A stretch of 64,000 nucleotides of DNA, taken from assembly GCF_050753385.1 (NCBI RefSeq), contig NZ_JBLZFZ010000011.1, positions 88,914-152,913 on the forward strand, given 5' to 3'. This DNA comes from Pantanalinema rosaneae. GTDB lineage: Bacteria > Cyanobacteriota > Cyanobacteriia > Leptolyngbyales > Leptolyngbyaceae. Below are positions 52,433 to 60,711 of the stretch, piece after piece; positions within the stretch are counted from its first letter, which is position 1, and the number at the start of each line of letters is the position of its first letter. The position numbers were made by a program, and so were the translations under genes. The notes beneath the pieces are model-generated. The model saw only the letters and a program-made list of their open reading frames with translations. It was not told the DNA's origin and did not search any database.

Positions 52433-54349
52433 ATGAAGATTCTGCTGGTCGAAGATGATCCATCTACTGTTGAGTTTCTCTCAGCGATTCTGATGGCGCA
52501 TCGCTACACTGTGGACGTGGCAACCGATGGGCAGACCGGGCTAGAACTGGCTATCCTCTGGAGCTATGACCTGATCCTATTAGATGTAGAACTGCCGAAG
52601 CTGGATGGCGTAACGCTTTGCCATAAATTGCGATCGCAGGGGAATAACACCCCGATTTTAATTCTGACGGCTAAAGGCTCTAATACCGATATGGTGGCAG
52701 GACTGGATGCTGGAGCTGATGATTACGTGGCTAAACCCTGTGAGCCATCCCAACTCCTGGCCCGGATTCGTGCCTTACTGCGACGCGGAGGGGATACCCC
52801 AGCTACTACTCTAACCTGGGGAGGACTACGGCTAGATCCAGTCGCGGCTAAAGTCACCTATCAGGATCAGACCGTGGCACTGCGTTCTAAAGAATACAAC
52901 CTGTTAGAGCTATTTCTACGGCATCCTCAACGGGTGTTTAGCCGTAGTGCGATTCTGGATCACCTGTGGTCAGCCGATGATTTCCCGACTGAAAATGCTG
53001 TCACGAATTTGATTAAGGATTTGCGGCAACGCTTAGCCAAGGCAGGGATGTCTGAAAATCTGATCGAAACTCTGTACGGCTTGGGCTATCGGTTAAGGGT
53101 GCCTCCCAGTGGGCAATTTGCCGACGATCGGGGGCAGGAGCAGAACGGTAGGACAGATGAGGCGGTCAGGGATGTTCGGGATGGACAACTGGATCAGGGC
53201 AATGTTGAGGCGGAGAATGGTTTATTTGAGCAATTGGCGGAGCGGTTTCGGGCTTCGTTAGATCAGCGATTGGTGGGGCTGGAATTGGCGATTAACGGGC
53301 TGCAATTAGGTACCCTGAGTCAATTGCAGCGCCAGCAGGCTAGAGAGGAAGCCCATCGCTTAGCAGGAAGTTTGGGCATGTATGGGTATACCCAAGCCTC
53401 GGAATTTGCTCGGGCGATCGAACATGAGTTGGTAAGGGAATCGGCGCTGGAGGAATGCCAAAGCACCCATTTAACCCAATTGTTAGCCAATCTGAAACAG
53501 GCGATCGTTACGCCCGTTTTGCCCTGTCGTCCGGGTGACGATCCGCCACCTGCCGCTTCATCGACTCCGCCGGCCTTAGTGTTGGTGATTAGTGAAGATG
53601 ATGCGCTAGCGGAGGCATTGCATCAGGAGGCAACCAAGTGGGCGTTACAGGTAGAAACAGTGCCCGATTGGACGGAATCGCAACAGCAGTTGATGCCGGA
53701 AACGCCGACTGTCATCCTGTTGGAATTTAAGGCAGTGGCTCCCGATGAAGCGGGTCTAGATGTGTTGCGTAACTTAAAGCAACAGTTTCCTGCGGTGCCG
53801 GTCATGGTGTTGGCAGAACAGGATAATTTAGTCAATCGGGTTGCGGCATCCCGGTTAGGAAGCGCCCGTTATCTGACGAAATCTACGTCGCCTGACCAAA
53901 TATTTAAGCAAGTTGTCCAACTACTGCCGCAACCCGCTACATTACAAGCCAGAGTTTTGCTGGTCGATGACGATCGCCTGATGCACTCGATCGTGACTAA
54001 ATTACTGCAACCGTGGGGATTGCAAATTACCTGCCTATCTGAACCAGAACAATTTTGGAATGTATTAATTAAAACCGATCCCGATCTGCTGTTGCTGGAT
54101 GTCGAGATGCCCATGTTTAATGGGATTGAATTATGTCGTGTGGTGCGTCAGGATGCCAAGTATGGTAATTTACCGATCCTAATTGTGACGGCTCATACCA
54201 ATATGGACTATATTCAACAGGTATTTGCAGCAGGAGCCGATGACTTGATCAGCAAGCCGATCGTCGGCCCCGAATTAGTCACACGAGTCATTAGCCGGAT
54301 TGAGCGCTGGCGACATTTCGCGCCCGGTAGTTCCCGTGTTTCTGCTTGA
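52433..54349 (+). CDS. Multi-domain response regulator (receiver, winged helix, Hpt, two receivers)
   Basis: The 638-residue protein runs: receiver (D51), OmpR/PhoB winged helix (about 125-225, ending LYGLGYRLRVP), a Hpt domain with H308 in AHRLAGSLGMYG, a second receiver (about 382-500), and a third (about 507-628, D556). In the second receiver the phospho-acceptor is replaced by glutamate (E431 in ILLEFKA), so it is probably not phosphorylated. It should bind DNA and relay phosphate internally. The neighbouring kinase at 54451 is a likely partner. Confidence 0.88.
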   Translation: MKILLVEDDPSTVEFLSAILMAHRYTVDVATDGQTGLELAILWSYDLILLDVELPKLDGVTLCHKLRSQGNNTPILILTAKGSNTDMVAGLDAGADDYVAKPCEPSQLLARIRALLRRGGDTPATTLTWGGLRLDPVAAKVTYQDQTVALRSKEYNLLELFLRHPQRVFSRSAILDHLWSADDFPTENAVTNLIKDLRQRLAKAGMSENLIETLYGLGYRLRVPPSGQFADDRGQEQNGRTDEAVRDVRDGQLDQGNVEAENGLFEQLAERFRASLDQRLVGLELAINGLQLGTLSQLQRQQAREEAHRLAGSLGMYGYTQASEFARAIEHELVRESALEECQSTHLTQLLANLKQAIVTPVLPCRPGDDPPPAASSTPPALVLVISEDDALAEALHQEATKWALQVETVPDWTESQQQLMPETPTVILLEFKAVAPDEAGLDVLRNLKQQFPAVPVMVLAEQDNLVNRVAASRLGSARYLTKSTSPDQIFKQVVQLLPQPATLQARVLLVDDDRLMHSIVTKLLQPWGLQITCLSEPEQFWNVLIKTDPDLLLLDVEMPMFNGIELCRVVRQDAKYGNLPILIVTAHTNMDYIQQVFAAGADDLISKPIVGPELVTRVISRIERWRHFAPGSSRVSA

Positions 54350-54450
54350 CTACCACTGGCGATCGAGGGCTAGATCAATGCCGCGTCTCAAGGTCTTGCT
54401 GCTGACTGATGTTGCGTTTAGTCGGGTGTTGCTCTGAATCAGCGATTCCT

Positions 54451-57400
54451 ATGTCTTCTTACCGTGTCCACCGTTCCCTGCCAAAAGTAGCGCTGCATTG
54501 GGTGCTGGTTGTGCCCTTTGTGGTGCAAATTGTGGGGGCGGTTGGTCTGGTCGGGTATCTGTCCTACCGCAGTGGACAGCAGGTTGTCTGCCAGTTGGCG
54601 AATCATTTATTGGAGGAAGTGACTAAACGGATCAGCGATCGCCTGGATCAGGATTTGCTCACCCCCCAACAGGTGGTTGCGGCTAAGGAATTAGCTCCGG
54701 TGTACACCCGTCAAATCAGGGCATTTTTAACCCAATTAAATTTCTCTCCCTCAGGGCAAGCGTTGATCCTGCGGCGCTCTGGACAGGCTGTTGCAACCTC
54801 TAAGGAGGCACTCCAGCCATCCCTGGCTCCTCAATCAAGCTTGCAATCACCTCCTTTCTCAGGGCAACCTGGGCAACCTCATGAGCTAGTCCAACACATT
54901 GAGCAGCACCTGGGCAACCTGGATCGCCTGCAAACGCCTCAACCGTTAAGCGCGATCGTGAACCAACAGACCTATTTCATGCTGGTGACTCCCTACCAGG
55001 AGCCGCATGGTCTGAACTGGCTGATTGTGACGGTGGTTCCCGAAGCTGACTTTATTGGCGAAATTGATGCCAATGTCCAGCGAACGATTCTTCTCTGTAT
55101 CCTGACGCTGCTGAGTGCGACAACGACCGGAATTCTCACCGCCTACTGGATTGCGAAACCGATCCAGAGATTGAGTCGTGCCAGCCAATCCCTGGCAGAG
55201 GGGAAGTGGCAAGCATTAAACGCAGACAGTCAAATTCAAGAATTTGCCGTATTAACGCAGTCGTTTAATCACACTGCCGCCCAACTACAATCCTCCTTCG
55301 ATCGGATTAAACTGGCTCTGCAAGAATCCGAATCTAAGTTTACGAAGGTATTTCGGAATTGTCCTGACCCGATCGCGATTACCAGTATTGAGGATGGCGG
55401 GCAATATCTGGAGGTGAACGATAGTTTCTTAGCGTTTAGTGAATACAGTCAGGAGGAGGTGATTGGTCGTACCAGTGCTGAGTTAGGGCTGAGTGTCGAT
55501 CCCCAACAAGAGTTAGACCTGGCAAGCCAACTGCTGACTGATGGCAGAGTCAAAGGTTTTGAATATTCCTACCGGACAAAATCTGGCAGGTTGGGTACGA
55601 CTCTGCTCTCGATCGAACTGATTGAATTGGATGGTCAACTACGGGCCTTAACCGTCGCTACGGATATTACTGAACGTCAGCAGGCGGAGCAGGCGTTACG
55701 AGAGAGTGAAGCTCGGTTTCATCAGATTGCTGATGCGGCTCCCGGTGAAATTTATATTTTGGTGCAGCATCTCGACGGTAGCTATGAGTTTGAGTACATG
55801 AGTCGAGGTTGTCAGGAGATTCAGGAACTGTCCTCCGAACAGGTTTTAGCCAATCCCCAGCTTTCCTTTGCCCAGGTGCATCCCGACGATCGCACTCTGA
55901 TGTATGCCGCCGCCGCCCGCAGCGCTGAAACACTGGAACCCTTTACCCAGGCATGGCGAATTATCACGCCCTCAGGCAAGTTGAAGTGGGTACAACTATC
56001 GTCCCGTCCCGAACGCCGGGAGAATGGCGATACCGTGTGGTACGGCGTATTGCAGGATATTACTAAACGCAAACAGGCAGAACTGGAATTACACCACCAG
56101 CAGGCATTGCGGGATGCCATTTTTAATGAATCAACAGATGCAATTTTCCTGGTTGATCCCGAAACGTTACTGATTACGGATTGTAATCGTCAGGCGCTGA
56201 CTCTGTTTGAGGTGGACTGTAAAGCGGATTTGATTGGTACTGAAGGGCGGGCTTTGCAACGTCGTCCGTTTACGGAAGCGGAGATTGCTGACATTGTGGC
56301 AGAAATGCGGCTGAAGGGTTTTTGGAGCCTGGAATTAGAATTTGTTTCCCACAAAGGCAATCTATTTTGGGGCAGTTTAGCGGCAAAGCCCATGCGAATC
56401 GCCGAGCAAACAATTAATCTGGTACGGGTGTCCGACATTACCGATCGCAAACGGGCAGAGGAAATTATGAAACGCCAACTGACGGCGATCGAAGCCGCGA
56501 TCGAGGGCATTGCCATCTTAGAACAGGGAACCTACAGTTACCTGAATCAGGCACATCTGGAATTGTTTGGTTATCACCATCCCAATGATTTGTTAGGAAA
56601 AAGTTGGCGATGTTTATATCCCGACCCGGAGATCCAACGGTTTGAGCAGGAAATTCTCCCAAGTTTGCGGCAGCAACGCTCCTGGCAGGGAGAGGTAACG
56701 GCACTTCGACAGGATGGTAGCAGTTTTGCGGAAGGGCTTTCCCTCACCTTAACTGAAAATGATATCTTGATCTGCGTTTGCCGGGATGTCAGCGATCGCC
56801 ATCGGCTCGATCGGATTAAAGATGAATTTATTTCGATCGTCAGCCATGAACTCCGGACTCCGTTGACGGCAATTCGCGGTTCTCTCGGCATTCTCGCTAC
56901 AGGCGTTTTAGATGATGAACCCGAGACGGCGCAACGGATGCTGCAAGTTGCCCTGAATAACAGCGATCGGCTGGTGCGATTGGTGAATGACATTCTGGAT
57001 CTAGAACGGTTGGAATCGGGGACGGTGCAACTGAGCCTGTCTGCCTGCAATGTCACCGAATTGCTGGAACAAGCTGTGGAATCGGTACACACGATCGCGG
57101 CTCAAGCCCAAATTACGATTCATCTATCTCCTATATCGGCTCAGGTTTGGGCAGCCCCCGATGCGATCGTGCAGACCCTAACCAACCTACTGAGCAATGC
57201 AATTAAGTTTTCGCCTCCCAATAGTACCGTTTGGGTCAAAGCAACGGCGATCGAGGACGAGGCAACCCCAACGACCAGCCGCGATCGGCTAACGACGCAT
57301 ACATGGGTACTGTTCTCGATTCAGGATCAAGGACGCGGCATTCCCGCCGAAAAGCTCGAAAATATCTTTGGTCGCTTCCAACAGGTCGATGTCTCCGATT

Positions 57401-57540
57401 CCCGCCAAAAAGGTGGCACTGGATTGGGCTTAGCCATTTGTCGCAGCATCATTCACCAGCATGGCGGTAAAATCTGGGCAGAAAGTACCCTGGATGTCGG
57501 TAGTATCTTCTATTTCACCCTACCGATAACCATTGAATGA
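54451..57540 (+). CDS. Multi-PAS sensor histidine kinase
   Basis: I use the ATG at 54451 (1029 residues); an in-frame ATG at 54409 adds 14 residues. A membrane segment (WVLVVPFVVQIVGAVGLVGYL) at the N-terminus is followed by a periplasmic sensor region and a second segment (LLCILTLLSATTTGILTAY) leading into HAMP. Four PAS modules follow, then HisKA (SIVSHELRTPLTAIRG) and HATPase (NAIKFSPPNS, GGTGLGLAIC). It is a membrane sensor of unknown stimulus. It is cotranscribed in direction with the multi-receiver protein upstream and a single receiver downstream. Confidence 0.9.
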   Translation: MSSYRVHRSLPKVALHWVLVVPFVVQIVGAVGLVGYLSYRSGQQVVCQLANHLLEEVTKRISDRLDQDLLTPQQVVAAKELAPVYTRQIRAFLTQLNFSPSGQALILRRSGQAVATSKEALQPSLAPQSSLQSPPFSGQPGQPHELVQHIEQHLGNLDRLQTPQPLSAIVNQQTYFMLVTPYQEPHGLNWLIVTVVPEADFIGEIDANVQRTILLCILTLLSATTTGILTAYWIAKPIQRLSRASQSLAEGKWQALNADSQIQEFAVLTQSFNHTAAQLQSSFDRIKLALQESESKFTKVFRNCPDPIAITSIEDGGQYLEVNDSFLAFSEYSQEEVIGRTSAELGLSVDPQQELDLASQLLTDGRVKGFEYSYRTKSGRLGTTLLSIELIELDGQLRALTVATDITERQQAEQALRESEARFHQIADAAPGEIYILVQHLDGSYEFEYMSRGCQEIQELSSEQVLANPQLSFAQVHPDDRTLMYAAAARSAETLEPFTQAWRIITPSGKLKWVQLSSRPERRENGDTVWYGVLQDITKRKQAELELHHQQALRDAIFNESTDAIFLVDPETLLITDCNRQALTLFEVDCKADLIGTEGRALQRRPFTEAEIADIVAEMRLKGFWSLELEFVSHKGNLFWGSLAAKPMRIAEQTINLVRVSDITDRKRAEEIMKRQLTAIEAAIEGIAILEQGTYSYLNQAHLELFGYHHPNDLLGKSWRCLYPDPEIQRFEQEILPSLRQQRSWQGEVTALRQDGSSFAEGLSLTLTENDILICVCRDVSDRHRLDRIKDEFISIVSHELRTPLTAIRGSLGILATGVLDDEPETAQRMLQVALNNSDRLVRLVNDILDLERLESGTVQLSLSACNVTELLEQAVESVHTIAAQAQITIHLSPISAQVWAAPDAIVQTLTNLLSNAIKFSPPNSTVWVKATAIEDEATPTTSRDRLTTHTWVLFSIQDQGRGIPAEKLENIFGRFQQVDVSDSRQKGGTGLGLAICRSIIHQHGGKIWAESTLDVGSIFYFTLPITIE

Positions 57541-57591
57541 CTTAATTTCTCTCTAAAAATTATTTATTTTGCTCTTAAAAACACTTTTTAT

Positions 57592-57963
57592 ATGACTAAA
57601 TCTATTCTGCTGATTGACGATGACCAAGATATCCGGGATGTGGTTCAACTCGCCCTGCAAAAATTTACTCAGTGGCAAGTGAGCGTTGCGGCTTCCGGCC
57701 AGGAGGGGCTAGAGTATGCCAAACGTCAGGGATTTGATGCAATTCTCCTCGATATTTCCATGCCTGATATGGATGGCTTTTCCGTATTTGAATGTCTCCA
57801 GTCTGACCCACGGACTCAAGCCATTCCAGTTATATTATTGACCGCCAAAGTCTTACCCAGCGATCGGCGTCGTTTTGCTGAGATGCGAGTTTCAGGGGTA
57901 ATCAGTAAGCCATTTAATCCTATCAGTGTAGGAAATCAGGTTGCTCAACTTTTGCATTGGTAA
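57592..57963 (+). CDS. Single-domain response regulator
   Basis: A 123-residue receiver with all key residues: acidic pair DDD near 9-11, phospho-acceptor D54 in ILLDISMP, Thr in LLTAK, Lys in VISKPFNP. There is no output domain. It begins 51 bp after the multi-PAS kinase and is probably its phosphate partner. Confidence 0.93.
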   Translation: MTKSILLIDDDQDIRDVVQLALQKFTQWQVSVAASGQEGLEYAKRQGFDAILLDISMPDMDGFSVFECLQSDPRTQAIPVILLTAKVLPSDRRRFAEMRVSGVISKPFNPISVGNQVAQLLHW

Positions 57964-58069
57964 AGCCATAACTGTGAATCTATCCCTCTTATATTTTTCT
58001 TAGATTTCTTCCTTACCGTTAGAGTTGACATCTCTCATATACTGCTTGAACGCAAGGAAACTTTGATCC

Positions 58070-58285
58070 ATGACGTGGGATGATTCGCCTAGAACTGCCT
58101 CTATTCAACACACCGTTAGTATCCTGAACCAAGCCGTTCACAAATTACATGATAACGATCCGGTTGCTGCCCAAGTCATGGTCGGAGTCGCCATCCAAAT
58201 CCTGGAAAACCTCAAAACCGATCTGGAGCATCATCTAGATACTGAAAAAATGTTACGCCGGCTAATTAGCCACAAATCATCTTAA
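58070..58285 (+). CDS. Small hypothetical protein
   Basis: A 71-residue hydrophilic helical protein (IQHTVSILNQAVHKLHDND, then AAQVMVGVAIQILENLKTDLEHHL). An AAGGAAAC sequence precedes the ATG. It lies after the response regulator on the same strand. Helical heptad-like spacing suggests a coiled or bundled adaptor. Unknown function. Confidence 0.5.
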   Translation: MTWDDSPRTASIQHTVSILNQAVHKLHDNDPVAAQVMVGVAIQILENLKTDLEHHLDTEKMLRRLISHKSS

Positions 58286-58469
58286 TGACAGCTTCAATCT
58301 AGTATTCTGTTAGGAGGATTTTGCCGGGTCGCAGACCTGCGAAATTTAACCCTAATTAACTTTTCAGTATTCAGTTATCCGTCAAATTTAATTTGACAAA
58401 CCACCAGAACATACTCTCACTTTTATCTGCATCAGGTATTAAATGCTAGATTAATCAACTCGAATTCTA

Positions 58470-58653
58470 AGAGGATGTTTGAAAAGGTGTTAGCTGTGAT
58501 GTTAAGCACTCAGAGATCCCCCCTAGCCCCCCTTAAAAAGGGGGGAATCAGTCTCATAGTCCCCCTTTTTTCTAGCGTTAGCGGCGCGGAGCGTGGGGAT
58601 TTAGGGGGATCGTGTCTGTTGCTACTTACAAAAGAACTTTTAAAACATCTTCT
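58470..58653. repeat. MITE-like inverted-repeat element, copy B
   Basis: A 184-bp copy of the element at 40843, starting AGAGGATGTTTGAAAAGG and ending CTTTTAAAACATCTTCT. The G/C-run core (CCCCCCTAGCCCCCC and GGGGGGAATC) is present, with a longer, divergent middle. It is directly followed by copy C one base later. Confidence 0.72.
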
Positions 58654-58654
58654 A

Positions 58655-58819
58655 AGAGGATGCTTTAAAAGTATCAAAGTGATTACACTTGCCCTCTAAA
58701 GCCTCCAATTCTGGGGGACTTTGAATCCGATTCCTCCCAGAATATAGCCTGACGGCATCGTAGAAAGGGGGGCTAGGGGGGCGGTTCAGGTAACGATTTT
58801 GACTTTTCAAACACCCTCT
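58655..58819. repeat. MITE-like inverted-repeat element, copy C (inverted)
   Basis: A 165-bp copy in reverse orientation relative to copy A: it starts AGAGGATGCTTTAAAAGTAT, contains GGGGGGCTAGGGGGGCGG, and ends CTTTTCAAACACCCTCT. Copies B and C are adjacent, head-to-tail with one base between. Together they fill most of the gap between the small gene at 58285 and the pseudo-receiver gene at 58929. Confidence 0.72.
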
Positions 58820-58928
58820 AAATCTAGCTACACTCTACAATTGTCTTCAACCATTAATATCCGTTTGAAGGCATAGTCTTTAATGCGCTTTTGTGACCAT
58901 AGATTGTAACTGTAGAGAGCCTCCAGTT

Positions 58929-59336
58929 ATGTCTAGTAAGTTGATCCTACTGATTGATCAGGATGAAGCTACCCGTGAGGTGTTGCATATTTGTTTGCAG
59001 CGCTTGGCGGGTTGGAATGTTGTCTGTATGGACTGCCATCAGTGCGATTTCAAACGACTACTGGCTGGGAAACCAGATGCCATCCTGCTCAATGCCTTGA
59101 TGCCTAAATTCAATGGCTTGGGATTTATTCAAAACATTATGGTCAAGCAACTGAAACAGCATCCCCTGACCCGATCGATCCCCATTCTGTTAATTACTGA
59201 TAAAGCCAGTTGGTTCACTGCCGAACAACTACGATCGCTGGGTATTGAGGGCGCGATCGCCAAACCCTTTGATCCCACCACCCTACCAACCCAAATTGCC
59301 CACCTGCTGAACTGGTGTCCAGAAACCCCAGTCTAG
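58929..59336 (+). CDS. Pseudo-receiver domain protein
   Basis: With the ATG at 58929 the protein has 135 residues (an upstream in-frame ATG at 58893 lies in poor context). The receiver fold is clear (LILLIDQDEATREVL, LLITDKAS, AIAKPFDP), but the phospho-acceptor site reads ILLNALMP with N55 instead of Asp. It therefore probably cannot be phosphorylated in the usual way and may act as a static decoy or partner. It resembles the regulator at 57592 elsewhere, suggesting duplication and decay. Confidence 0.85.
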   Translation: MSSKLILLIDQDEATREVLHICLQRLAGWNVVCMDCHQCDFKRLLAGKPDAILLNALMPKFNGLGFIQNIMVKQLKQHPLTRSIPILLITDKASWFTAEQLRSLGIEGAIAKPFDPTTLPTQIAHLLNWCPETPV

Positions 59337-59399
59337 TCAATCTTTCGCTTGGTAGTAGAAACTATGCTGCGAGTAATCATCCGCGATCGCGAATACCCC

Positions 59400-60236
59400 T
59401 CACGGAGTCACCTGCAACAGCGATAACACACAGGGTTTATCCCCGATTTGCATTGCCATTGCCTCAACCTGACAATCTACTGCACCCCAACCCAGATCAA
59501 TCCGTTCACTGCCAGTCTGCGATCGTCCAGTGCTATACGCCAGGAAGATCAACGACTTGGAACCGATCGATTTATTTTTAGGAATAAAGCCACCCAGCCA
59601 GTCTTTCGTGCGAGTACGCCACCAGATTCGTAGTTTTTTCGGTAATGGGCGATCGCGATTAACTTCCTCCTGCTTCAGTGCCCGATGCCACATCACGATC
59701 GCATAGCTACCAGAACCAAGTTGAATCATCCGAATTAAGGTTGCCAGTAACGAGGTTTGATAGAGTTGGGCGAGATTGCGTCCCGTGGCAAACGAAATAC
59801 CCTGCTGGTTAACATAGGTGACAAAGGACGACTCTGGCATCAGCAGATCCGCCGCCCCCTGGTCGCACAGTTGTTCCTTGCGGGGTTCGCTCCACCTGGG
59901 TAGCACACTCCTGACCCGGGCTTGATCCTGGGCATCAAACAGTAGTTCCATCAATTCGTGCCCTTCGGTGAAGCGCTGGCGCACGATCGGATCATCTTCC
60001 TTAATCAAAATTATCCCCGTGGCACTGTCAACCAGGATGCCCTGTTGCTGATCTAACGGTGCCCGCAGGGGGGTTGGCATGCCAAAGTGGTCATAGATGC
60101 GAGAGAGATCGATCGGGGGTTGATCACTCAATCCCGATTCCTGCCGCAGAAACTCGACGTATCGAGATACATCTGCTTCGCTCTGCAAGCTGCCATACCG
60201 AGACAGAAAGGCGGCTCCGGGATGCCTATACTGCAT
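59400..60236 (-). CDS. ImmA/IrrE-type protein with altered zinc motif
   Basis: This 278-residue protein pairs with the XRE gene next to it and has the ImmA/IrrE layout: a helical N-terminus, GILVDSATGIILIKED, then the motif region RFTEGHELMELL near 90, and a later CDQGAADLLMPES. The usual HEFGH is replaced by HELME, with a glutamate at the last ligand position. It may still bind metal, or have lost proteolysis. The C-terminal 100 residues are an extension not typical of the short form. Confidence 0.8.
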   Translation of the reverse strand: MQYRHPGAAFLSRYGSLQSEADVSRYVEFLRQESGLSDQPPIDLSRIYDHFGMPTPLRAPLDQQQGILVDSATGIILIKEDDPIVRQRFTEGHELMELLFDAQDQARVRSVLPRWSEPRKEQLCDQGAADLLMPESSFVTYVNQQGISFATGRNLAQLYQTSLLATLIRMIQLGSGSYAIVMWHRALKQEEVNRDRPLPKKLRIWWRTRTKDWLGGFIPKNKSIGSKSLIFLAYSTGRSQTGSERIDLGWGAVDCQVEAMAMQIGDKPCVLSLLQVTP

Positions 60237-60608
60237 TTACTTGCTAACGGTCATTTTGATCACGTTATACAGCAATTCCCATTTCTCTGGCGATGTGGGT
60301 TGCTGTCCTCGGTATTTTAATCGTGCCAGCATCAACACATCATCCGGGGGCAGTTGGGCGGTTTGGGCAAAGGCTGCCAAACTCGGTGGTAGTTCTGCCG
60401 GATCGAATTCGGGGAGCGGCTGCTGTTCACCCTGTAATCCCAGGGTTGCCGTTAACCGCTCCATCACTTGCCAGGAAAGATTGGTAGACTGACCCCGCTC
60501 AATCTGGGAGAGATAGTTGCGGGAAATCCCAACTTTTTGGGCAAGTTCTTCCTGGCTCAGACCCTCCTGGAGACGGCGATCGCGCACTTTCTTGCCAAAG
60601 TTGTCCAT
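60237..60608 (-). CDS. XRE family regulator paired with ImmA/IrrE-type protein
   Basis: A 123-residue protein with the helix-turn-helix RLQEGLSQEELAQKVGISRNYLSQIERGQ and a C-terminal region with two helices (DDVLMLARLKYRG). The next gene starts immediately at its stop, so translation is coupled. XRE/ImmA pairs work as repressor and anti-repressor, or as toxin-antitoxin-like modules. The promoter lies between 60609 and 60711. Confidence 0.85.
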   Translation of the reverse strand: MDNFGKKVRDRRLQEGLSQEELAQKVGISRNYLSQIERGQSTNLSWQVMERLTATLGLQGEQQPLPEFDPAELPPSLAAFAQTAQLPPDDVLMLARLKYRGQQPTSPEKWELLYNVIKMTVSK

Positions 60609-60711
60609 GATGCTTCACTCTGCGATTCATTCAGGGGTAGCCTGTTAGCACAAAGGTACTGCAACCCCTAGTTTGCATTCTACTCCCACTTGAATGGATT
60701 TGGCTCAGAAG

